A stretch of 5,242 nucleotides of DNA, taken from contig JBOHRF010000376.1 in the NCBI GenBank assembly GCA_050732575.1, positions 1 to 5,242 on the forward strand, written 5' to 3'. The DNA is from JBBDWZ01 sp050732575 (GTDB taxonomy: Bacteria > Gemmatimonadota > Gemmatimonadetes > Longimicrobiales > RSA9). The notes beneath the pieces were generated by a model. It saw only the letters and a program-made list of their open reading frames with translations. It searched no databases and was not told the origin of the DNA. This document shows, piece by piece, positions 1-5,242 of the stretch (the stretch's first letter is position 1; the number at the start of each line of letters is the position of its first letter). Both the position numbers and the translations under genes were made by a program.

Positions 1-2
1 CA

Positions 3-140
3 ACCCGGGCGTATGGTGCCAATGAGGGCGCCGTATCCTTCCTCACGGCGCAAGGTGATGCGGACAAGGGCGAAGGCGCGCTGGTCGAGGGCTGTGCGCT
101 GAGGCTCCACTACACGTTCCGCGCATCCCTGGTGCGCTAG
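3..140 (+). CDS. C-terminal end of an unrecognised protein (5' partial)
   Basis: The frame is open from the left edge and ends at TAG (138-140), giving 45 residues that finish in LRLHYTFRASLVR. About three quarters of third codon positions are G or C, like the clear genes in this window, and the other two + frames are interrupted by TGA, so this is probably the true 3' end of a gene that begins outside. The tail alternates hydrophobic and polar residues and could be a beta strand, but no motif identifies a family. A strong hairpin follows about 20 bases after the stop. Function is unknown; the small size makes the call moderate. Confidence 0.5.
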   Translation, partial: TRAYGANEGAVSFLTAQGDADKGEGALVEGCALRLHYTFRASLVR

Positions 141-160
141 TCGTGTGCGATTACCGGCCC

Positions 161-201
161 CGTTTGCCCGCGGCAAAAAATAGATCGCGCGCGGGCAAAC
201 G
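161..201. terminator. Perfect 12-bp-stem hairpin, possible terminator
   Basis: CGTTTGCCCGCG (161-172) is the exact reverse complement of CGCGGGCAAACG (190-201), with a 17-base loop that contains an A run. It begins 20 bases after the stop of the left-edge gene. It lies on the far side of the decayed DinB gene, so it sits between two convergent coding stretches, where a bidirectional terminator would be expected. No T tract follows either arm, so a classical intrinsic terminator is not proven; it could also be a copy of a dispersed palindromic repeat. Confidence 0.45.
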
Positions 202-259
202 CGGACCGTATAGACTCTTCCCCGATCCGATTGGTTATGGCGTGCGCTGCTGCTAGTAA

Positions 260-479
260 TCTCCTTTCGTGCTCACCCTTCTGAATGCGATCGAAAGTTG
301 GATCATACTCCCGGTTGATGTTGATCAGATGGTCGAGGCATTGGCCCACGCTCCACGAGTCCGGAGCAGGCTTCCAGTTGAGTTGGCCCACTCAGATGCG
401 CAAAATTGGCCTTTGCCTCGCCCGTGACGGCTTCGCCTTCACGCTAGATTTGCCACAGCGTCAGCCGTTGGCAGTATGT
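260..479 (-). pseudogene. Decayed DinB_2-family gene (frameshift and stop)
   Basis: Read on the - strand, codons from about 391 down to 265 give QLNWKPAPDSWSVGQCLDHL followed by INREYDPTFDRIQKGEH. This is the signature of DinB_2 proteins (small four-helix-bundle proteins, often metal-binding), and the H of CLDHL matches the first conserved His. The residues expected just before it, EAVTGEAKANFAHLSG, are present at 434-387 but one frame off: a single extra base near 386 separates the halves. Further upstream the same frame carries a TAG at 446-444. Downstream of KGEH the frame stays open to a stop at 139-137, but the residues no longer look like the family, and the bundle's C-terminal helices and remaining His residues are missing. 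Intact members run about 150-180 residues, whereas under 75 are recognisable here. It is convergent with the left-edge gene and divergent from the antiporter. It is almost certainly non-functional. Confidence 0.72.
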
Positions 480-521
480 TGAGCGGCGCCAGGCCCAGCG
501 CCATGTGGCCACGGAATTGAC

Positions 522-1766
522 ATGGATTTCATCCACCCTCTGATCCTGCCGGCTCAGTCTGCCGAAGCGCCCATCACCGAGGTGCTGGGCGTTTTGGCAG
601 CCATTATCCTGGCCGCCAAAGCGCTGGGTGAAGTGGCGGAGCGGTTGGGCCAGCCTGCTGTGCTGGGTGAGATGCTCGCGGGTGTGGTGCTCGGTCCATC
701 GGTCCTGGCACTGGTCGACCCGTCATCACCGATTCTACAACTGATGGCGGAAGTCGGTGTGGTTGTGTTGTTATTCTCCATCGGTCTCGAGACCGAATTG
801 AAGCGGCTGCTGGAAGTGGGCGGAACCTCAGTCATGGTTGCGCTGGCGGGTGTGGTGCTGCCTTTCGCGGGTGGCTTTGCCGTCAGTCTGCTCCTTGGTC
901 TCACGCATCCGCAGGCCATTGTGATGGGCGCGGCGTTGACCGCTACGTCGGTAGGCATCACGGCGCGTGTGCTGGGAGACCTTGGACAATTGAACAAGCC
1001 CGATGGCCAGGTCATCCTGGGTGCCGCCATTGTGGATGACGTGGTCGGTCTCATCATCCTCGCCGTTGTCTCCGATGCCGTGTCTGGCGCGACCATCACG
1101 ATCGGCAGGATCCTGCTCACCACAACGATCGCGTTTGGCTTTCTGATTGTAGCGGTGGTCGTCGGCGGTCGGCTGGCCGACCCCATCCTTCGCATCGCGC
1201 AACGGCGGACGCGCCTCGATGCGATCGCGGCCATTGCACTGGCCAGCGCGTTCCTGCTGGCACTCGCAGCGGATCGATTGGGTTCGGCGCCTATCATTGG
1301 CGCTTTCGCTGCCGGACTGATTCTCGCGCCTACACCACACGTGCAGCGAGTCGAAGCTCACGTTCGAGCGTTGGGCAGCTTCTTCGTGCCCATCTTTTTT
1401 GTCTCCGTGGGAGCTGCGGTCGATCTGAGGAGCCTGGCTCAACCTGGCACGCTCGTGGTCGGCGGGCTTTTGCTGCTGGTTGCTCTGATCGGTAAAGTCG
1501 CGGCGGGATTCGCGCCCTGGTGGTACCATGGCAACCGTCTGCTGATTGGCATAGGTATGGTCCCGCGTGGTGAAGTCGGGTTGATTTTTGCTCAGCTCGG
1601 GCTTGCTCTGGCCGTTCTCGATGACGCGTTGTTCAGCGCACTCGCGTTGGTGGTCTTCGTGACCACGTTCATCGCGCCACCGTTGCTCAAGCGGCTATCT
1701 CCGGTCGAGGATGATGAGGTGCAGCCGGAACACTCACCGATTGCCGACCTGGTGAGCGACAGCTGA
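522..1766 (+). CDS. Cation:proton antiporter, CPA2 family (Na+/H+ exchanger-like membrane protein)
   Basis: The product is a 414-residue polytopic inner-membrane protein with about 12-13 hydrophobic segments between residues 18 and 390. It most likely exchanges Na+ or K+ for protons. Family marks visible are LGQPAVLGEMLAGVVLGPS (42-60), the family TATSVGIT stretch (140-147), the paired Asp of VDD (D172, D173), K325 in LIGKVAAG, and MVPRGEVGLI (346-355). In NapA and NhaA the equivalent Asp-Asp pair binds the ion and a Lys pairs with the first Asp; having all three suggests an electrogenic type. The length matches antiporters consisting of the membrane domain only. The C-terminal tail is about 24 acidic, polar residues, with no TrkA-N/RCK domain, so it is not a full KefB/KefC. 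The ATG at 522 is the first start after an in-frame TGA (480-482); its Shine-Dalgarno is weak. The gene is followed at 108 bp by the DUF2254 gene. Ion specificity cannot be told from sequence. Confidence 0.93.
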   Translation: MDFIHPLILPAQSAEAPITEVLGVLAAIILAAKALGEVAERLGQPAVLGEMLAGVVLGPSVLALVDPSSPILQLMAEVGVVVLLFSIGLETELKRLLEVGGTSVMVALAGVVLPFAGGFAVSLLLGLTHPQAIVMGAALTATSVGITARVLGDLGQLNKPDGQVILGAAIVDDVVGLIILAVVSDAVSGATITIGRILLTTTIAFGFLIVAVVVGGRLADPILRIAQRRTRLDAIAAIALASAFLLALAADRLGSAPIIGAFAAGLILAPTPHVQRVEAHVRALGSFFVPIFFVSVGAAVDLRSLAQPGTLVVGGLLLLVALIGKVAAGFAPWWYHGNRLLIGIGMVPRGEVGLIFAQLGLALAVLDDALFSALALVVFVTTFIAPPLLKRLSPVEDDEVQPEHSPIADLVSDS

Positions 1767-1819
1767 GAATTGGCCCGGTAAGTCCCGCCGCTGGTCCTCA
1801 CCTTGCAGCTTCCTTGCGC

Positions 1820-1870
1820 ATGATCTCCGAACGCCGTTCCGCGGTCCAACTGCTCGAAGCCGCGAGGTAA
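1820..1870 (+). other. Short upstream reading frame (16 codons) ending on the ribosome site of the DUF2254 gene
   Basis: In the spacer between antiporter and DUF2254 gene, ATG (1820) opens MISERRSAVQLLEAAR and stops at TAA (1868-1870), whose first base is the last base of the GAGGT ribosome site of the next gene. The frame is also open far upstream, without a stop, into the antiporter gene, so it may be the leftover end of another protein or chance. There is no Shine-Dalgarno before the ATG. If translated, it would couple to the downstream start. This is a weak candidate, recorded because the stop position is suggestive. Confidence 0.18.
1864..1868 (+). promoter_or_regulatory. Ribosome binding site of the DUF2254 gene
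   Basis: GAGGT lies 6 bases before the ATG at 1875, a good core Shine-Dalgarno at normal spacing. It fixes the start of the DUF2254 gene and is the clearest ribosome site in the window. Confidence 0.65.
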
Positions 1871-1874
1871 CCAC

Positions 1875-3236
1875 ATGGCAGAGCATCCATCGAGTCGCGG
1901 GAGGCTGTTTCGTTCGCTCTGGCGGACCAACCTGTGGCTTGTTCCGACCGTTTGCGTGAGTCTGGCGGTCGGCGTTTTCATTGTCGCACAGATCGTGGAT
2001 CGCGCTCATCATGCCGGGACTATCAGCCTTCCTGCCTGGCTCGATCATGGCGGCGCCAATGACCTGCGCGATCTCCTGGGCGCGACGGCCGGAGCGATTA
2101 TCACGACGCTCGGGCTGGTCCTATCGATCACGGTGCTCACGCTTTCCATCGCGGCCACGCAGTTCGGGCAGCGAATGTTGCGCCGCTATATGCGGGACCG
2201 CGGCACGCAGGTTTCCATCGGCATTTTCGCGGCCACCTTCATTTTCAGCCTGCTGACGCTGATGGCCGCCACGTCGCACCCCGGTCAACGGGAGTTCGTG
2301 CCCTGGCTGTCCGGCTGGATCAGCACGCTGCTGGCCCTGGCCTGCATCGCCACGCTGATCTTCTTCGTGCACCACATCGCGCAAACCATCCAGGTGAACT
2401 ATGTGATCGCGGATATTTCGCGCGATCTGCACCGCCTAGTGCACAAGCTGACCCCCAAACAAGCGCACGGCGAGGCGCCGGATGTAGCGAGCACCGCCGA
2501 GTTTCACTTGTTGGCACCCGCAACGGGTTACATCCGTCAAATTGAACACGACGCGCTGGTCGCCGCGGCTGCGCACGGCAGCGTGATCGTCCAGTTCACT
2601 CGCCGGCCCGGCGAGTTCGTGCTGGAAGGATCGCGCCTGGCCGCTGTGGTTTTCGATCCATCCGCTCGTGATCGTATCGGCATTCCCGTGCCGCTGAGCC
2701 AGGCCCTGGTCAGGGCGGTACGGATCGGCCGCGTGCGGGCGCTGCGGCAGGACCCTGAATTCGCCATCGAACAGCTGGTCGAAATTGCGCTGCGCGCCAT
2801 GTCTCCCGGTATCAATGATCCCTTCACGATGTTTGCCTGCGCCGATTGGCTGGGCGATGGCTTGCGTACCATTGCCGCACGATCGCCCCGCACTCTCGTC
2901 TATGCCGACCCACAGGGAGTCGTGCGCCTGATCGTGCCCACGCCCTCGTTCGATCAGCTCGTGCGCACGGGCTTCGAACCGCTGCGCGCCGCAACCAGCA
3001 ACTCCTGCGCGGCCAGCATCCGCCTGCTCGAGACCATCCAGGCCCTGGCCGCGCACGTTTCACCCGAGCAAACCGTGGAATTGACTCGCCAGGCCGAGCA
3101 CATCCTGGAAGGGTTCAGCGCTGCGGCCGTGACCGGCGACCGCCGCGCGGTGGAAGCTGCCTATCAGCACGCCGTGCGCGCGCTGTCTGATCGAACGCAA
3201 CCGGAAACAGCGCCCATGCGCGTGGTCGGATTGTAA
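1875..3236 (+). CDS. DUF2254 domain-containing membrane protein
   Basis: A 453-residue protein matching the DUF2254 family (predicted membrane proteins of unknown function) in length and layout. Four hydrophobic segments lie at about 19-41, 67-93, 112-132 and 148-170. A positively charged family stretch, QFGQRMLRRYMRDRGTQV (96-113), lies between segments two and three. A soluble C-terminal part of about 280 residues follows, with RRPGEFVLEG (243-252), an acidic-hydrophobic stretch beginning QDPEFAIEQLVEIALRAM (292-309), and SPGINDPFT (310-318), all typical of the family. The ATG at 1875 is chosen because GAGGT sits 6 bases upstream and residues 11-20 already resemble the family N-terminus. 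It lies 108 bp after the antiporter gene on the same strand, so co-transcription is plausible. That suggests, but does not show, a role in ion homeostasis or envelope stress. No catalytic motif is recognised. Confidence 0.9.
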   Translation: MAEHPSSRGRLFRSLWRTNLWLVPTVCVSLAVGVFIVAQIVDRAHHAGTISLPAWLDHGGANDLRDLLGATAGAIITTLGLVLSITVLTLSIAATQFGQRMLRRYMRDRGTQVSIGIFAATFIFSLLTLMAATSHPGQREFVPWLSGWISTLLALACIATLIFFVHHIAQTIQVNYVIADISRDLHRLVHKLTPKQAHGEAPDVASTAEFHLLAPATGYIRQIEHDALVAAAAHGSVIVQFTRRPGEFVLEGSRLAAVVFDPSARDRIGIPVPLSQALVRAVRIGRVRALRQDPEFAIEQLVEIALRAMSPGINDPFTMFACADWLGDGLRTIAARSPRTLVYADPQGVVRLIVPTPSFDQLVRTGFEPLRAATSNSCAASIRLLETIQALAAHVSPEQTVELTRQAEHILEGFSAAAVTGDRRAVEAAYQHAVRALSDRTQPETAPMRVVGL

Positions 3237-3410
3237 CGCCAACGTCACAACCTTCATTTGACGGATGGAACGGACGTTCACATTCATGTTGACGTGGACG
3301 GTGGACTTGCCGAAGTTGCCCACCGTCCCCGTGATGGTGAAACGCTCAACGAGCAACGGTCCCATTGCCATCCCGAGCAGCGCGCTGGGGAGTGGTCTGA
3401 CGGCCGGCTA
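3237..3410 (-). other. Intergenic coding-like stretch, possible gene remnant
   Basis: Between the DUF2254 stop and the repeat element, the - strand frame from ATG 3371 reads as a beta-rich peptide including VERFTITGTVGNFGKSTVHV, and then continues antisense into the DUF2254 gene without a natural end. The + strand also has a 54-codon frame (3265-3429) that shares the same third positions, which are about 80% G or C. First- versus second-position GC content by eye slightly favours the - strand. Neither frame has a ribosome site or a recognisable family, and the + frame ends inside the repeat. A decayed gene is possible; a functional gene is not supported. Confidence 0.2.
3296..3328 (+). terminator. 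Hairpin 60 bp after the DUF2254 gene, possible terminator
   Basis: GGACGGTGG (3296-3304) pairs exactly with CCACCGTCC (3320-3328), and inside the loop ACTT (3305-3308) pairs with AAGT (3313-3316), leaving a 4-base tip and a 3-base bulge. This GC-rich stem is well placed to end the antiporter-DUF2254 transcript. No T run follows, so termination is inferred from position and structure only, and the same bases could simply belong to the coding-like stretch around them. Confidence 0.35.
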
Positions 3411-3416
3411 CGATGA

Positions 3417-3530
3417 TTCGGGAGCGTAGAGCGGGAGCAGGGGCGGGAGCGGGCTGTGCGCACCGATCATCGGTAGGCCGGCACCCGCGCCCGGCCGCGC
3501 CTGCTCCCGTTATGCGCTCCCGCTCCCGAA
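3417..3530. repeat. GGGAGC/GCTCCC compound inverted-repeat element
   Basis: A 114-bp palindromic element. The outer arms TTCGGGAGCG (3417-3426) and CGCTCCCGAA (3521-3530) are exact reverse complements, as are the inner arms CGGGAGCAGG (3432-3441) and CCTGCTCCCG (3500-3509). The left side carries three GGGAGC copies (3420, 3433, 3445) and the right side three GCTCCC copies (3503, 3516, 3522). Two small palindromes sit in the centre: ACCGAT-C-ATCGGT (3462-3474) and GGCCGG/CCGGCC (3476-3481 with 3491-3496). The unit could fold as a branched hairpin or cruciform and has the look of a dispersed intergenic repeat. It ends 17 bp before the start codon of the last gene, so it may affect that gene's expression. 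Confidence 0.72.
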
Positions 3531-3547
3531 GTTTGTGAACCGAAAGC

Positions 3548-5242
3548 ATGCTCGATTTGTCAACCCTGATCCTCGCGGCAGCGGCCATCGGCGGTCAGCA
3601 GGTCGATTCCACCTACGCATCGCCCGCGCTGCGCGCGATCGTCGAGCGCGCGGCCGAGCGCAATGCCGCGCCGCCGGCGGGGCTGGCAACGTACAGCGCG
3701 CGGGTCGAGACCGAAGTCGTGATCACGTTCAGCGACCCCGAAAAGCGCGAGACCGTGCTGCAGATCGAGCAGTTCGCCAGTGAGCTGTTCTGGCGGCGAG
3801 ATGGCGCGCTGGCTCAGGAAGTAGTTGGCTATCGGTCGCAGATGGCGGGCCTGAACATCTCGGCGCTTACCTATTTCCGCGTTCCGTTCGTCGTGCCCAC
3901 GCTGTTTGCCGACCGCCTCGATTTCATTCGTTTTCGCGATCCGCCCCGCAGTGATTCCGGCCAGTTTCGCAAAACGCGCACTCTGCATCCGCTGGCCGAA
4001 ACGCGCGCCCAGGTCTATCGCTTCAGCGGTGGTGACACGACCGTGATTCAGCTGAACGGGCGCGCACTGACCATCGTGCGCGTGCACATCGAGCCTGTGC
4101 GCGAGCCCGAGCGTCGGACACTGGTGTTCGATGGCGACATTGACATCGATGCCGAACGTCACCAGATCGTGCGCATGGAAGGCCGCCTGCTGCTGAGCCC
4201 GAGCCGACTGCGCATACTGGATCCGTTCTTCACGGGAGCGCTCTACGTGCGGTTGGAGAATGGCGAATACGACGAGCAATACTGGCTGCCGCGCGAGCAG
4301 CGTTTCGAGATCCAGTCGATCTGGAACACGGGCGAAAGGCGGGCCGTCATGCGCGGCGTCTCCCGCTTCGCGTCGCTGGTGATCAATGATTCGCTCGCGC
4401 ACGCGCGCGTGGCCAATCCGGATTCCTTCCCGCACGGTCGCATGGTGCGCGGCAAGATAGCCGACATGTCGCGCTATCAAGAGTGGCGCCATCCCCTGGG
4501 CAGCCTCTCCCATGGCCAGACCGCTTACGACTTCGAGGGGCATGCGCCCGGCGTGATCCGCCCCAGCCACGGTTCCTATCTCGGCTTCCACGTCCGGGAC
4601 GTGTCCAATGTTGTGCGCATCAATCCGATCGAGGGAGTGTTCACGGGCGGCGGCATCATCTACCACCTGGATGGCAACAACACCGTGCGGGCGCACGGAG
4701 GTTACGCATGGTCCGAGCAGACTGTGCGCGGCGGCGCCGAGTTTCAGCATCGAATCGGCACGTGGGAATTGCGCGCGCGCGCCGAGCGCCTGCTCGCGTT
4801 CAACGACGATTTCACCTCCGCACTCAATCGCACACCGGGGGTTGTCCCGGTTCTGGCCTCAGGCAACCACCGCTTCATCGATCGCAACGTGGCCAGCCTG
4901 GGCGTGCGTGTGCCACCGCTGCGCAACCTGGTGCTGCGCGTCGATGCCGGGCACGCCTGGGATCGCAACGTATACCGGCACTACGGCGCTACCCAGGCCT
5001 ATGACACGATATTCCTGAATCGCGCCACAGCCGGTGATTACTGGTTCGTGCGCACGGAGCTGCAACTCAAGTCGAGCGCCGGCTCGATGTCGCTGCAGCC
5101 CGGCATTGGCTGGCGCGTCCGCTACGAAGGCGCGCGCGGCGATTTCCACTGGCATCGCATCGATGCCGCCGTCTCCGCCCGACGCCATTTCGGCAACCGG
5201 ACTTTCTCCTCGAGTGTGGACGGCGGCACGACGCTCGGTGCG
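3548..5242 (+). CDS. Large outer-membrane-type protein, DUF5686/Gemmatimonadota-like (3' partial)
   Basis: The frame is open for 565 codons to the last base of the window without a stop, so the C-terminus is missing. Residues 4-16 (LSTLILAAAAIGG) look like a signal-peptide core, but the usual Lys/Arg n-region is absent. Residues 25-300 form a probable periplasmic region with VVGYRSQMAGLNISALTYF (92-110), YRFSGGDTTVIQLNGRALTI (157-176), VFDGDIDIDAERHQIVRMEG (193-212) and DEQYWLPREQRFEIQ (242-256). From INPIEGVFTGGG (358-369) onward, alternating strands ending in aromatic or basic residues look like an outer-membrane beta barrel; a similar N-x-(I/V)-E-G motif opens the barrel in DUF5686 proteins. 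From memory, this arrangement is typical of large uncharacterised Gemmatimonadota proteins. The ATG is the first start after an in-frame TGA (3536-3538). No good Shine-Dalgarno precedes it. The call is firm for a real gene, moderate for family, and the substrate or role is unknown. Confidence 0.82.
   Translation, partial: MLDLSTLILAAAAIGGQQVDSTYASPALRAIVERAAERNAAPPAGLATYSARVETEVVITFSDPEKRETVLQIEQFASELFWRRDGALAQEVVGYRSQMAGLNISALTYFRVPFVVPTLFADRLDFIRFRDPPRSDSGQFRKTRTLHPLAETRAQVYRFSGGDTTVIQLNGRALTIVRVHIEPVREPERRTLVFDGDIDIDAERHQIVRMEGRLLLSPSRLRILDPFFTGALYVRLENGEYDEQYWLPREQRFEIQSIWNTGERRAVMRGVSRFASLVINDSLAHARVANPDSFPHGRMVRGKIADMSRYQEWRHPLGSLSHGQTAYDFEGHAPGVIRPSHGSYLGFHVRDVSNVVRINPIEGVFTGGGIIYHLDGNNTVRAHGGYAWSEQTVRGGAEFQHRIGTWELRARAERLLAFNDDFTSALNRTPGVVPVLASGNHRFIDRNVASLGVRVPPLRNLVLRVDAGHAWDRNVYRHYGATQAYDTIFLNRATAGDYWFVRTELQLKSSAGSMSLQPGIGWRVRYEGARGDFHWHRIDAAVSARRHFGNRTFSSSVDGGTTLGA

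Noticed and set aside
285..482. + strand frame of 65 codons before the antiporter
   Set aside because: It is the reverse side of the DinB relic; the recognisable homology is on the - strand, and no ribosome site or family match supports the + frame.
517..522. TTGACA hexamer resembling a -35 element
   Set aside because: It overlaps the start codon of the antiporter and has no paired -10 element that would serve a gene downstream.
554..1529. - strand frames of 247 and 233 codons opposite the antiporter
   Set aside because: The + strand product is an unmistakable antiporter. The antisense products are rich in Ser/Thr/Ala/Arg or Arg/Gln/Asp, without motifs.
522..1766. Naming the antiporter KefB or KefC
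   Set aside because: Those proteins are about 600 residues with a C-terminal TrkA-N domain; this one ends about 24 residues after the last membrane segment.
3417..3530. CRISPR array or tandem repeat
   Set aside because: The units are short, in opposite orientations around a centre, and lack the regular repeat-spacer pattern of CRISPR.
3560..4750. Long - strand reading frame of 396 codons opposite the last gene
   Set aside because: It is fully antisense to the outer-membrane gene, whose + strand frame is open over 565 codons with family-like motifs. The - frame has His/Arg/Ala-rich low-complexity composition, as expected from an antisense frame in GC-rich DNA.
1..5242. Defence system, mobile element or new multi-gene system
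   Set aside because: No transposase, integrase, nuclease, toxin or reverse-transcriptase motif is visible on either strand; the genes are transport, membrane and envelope types.

Overview
This is a GC-rich bacterial window with three substantial genes on the + strand: a cation:proton antiporter, a DUF2254 membrane protein, and an outer-membrane-type protein that runs off the right edge. It also holds the tail of a fourth gene at the left edge and a decayed DinB-family gene on the - strand. The right-hand protein resembles, from memory, a large beta-barrel-like family common in Gemmatimonadota. Its high-GC third codon positions and weak Shine-Dalgarno signals fit that phylum, but a taxon cannot be fixed from 5 kb and this is a tentative inference.

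Layout. Bases 1-140 hold the last 45 codons of an unrecognised + strand gene. Bases 141-521 hold no intact gene. They contain a perfect 12-bp-stem hairpin (161-201) and, on the - strand, a recognisable DinB_2 relic (about 260-479) broken by a one-base frameshift and an in-frame TAG. Bases 522-1766 encode a CPA2-type antiporter with an Asp-Asp ion-binding pair. After a 108-bp spacer, 1875-3236 encode a DUF2254 membrane protein with a good Shine-Dalgarno. The two may be co-transcribed.

Bases 3237-3547 are a 311-bp gene-free stretch. It has a hairpin at 3296-3328 that may end the upstream transcript, an ambiguous coding-like stretch open on both strands, and a complex GGGAGC/GCTCCC inverted-repeat element (3417-3530). 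That element ends 17 bp before the start codon of the last gene. Bases 3548-5242 are one uninterrupted frame of 565 codons without a stop; the C-terminus lies outside the window.

How the genes work together. The antiporter and the DUF2254 protein are both inner-membrane proteins and may form a two-gene ion-homeostasis or envelope unit; DUF2254 has no established function, so this rests on adjacency. The outer-membrane protein is set apart by the repeat and probably has its own promoter. I see no mobile element, CRISPR array, RNA gene or defence system. The points most worth a second look are the repeat element, the DinB relic, and the N-terminus of the last gene.
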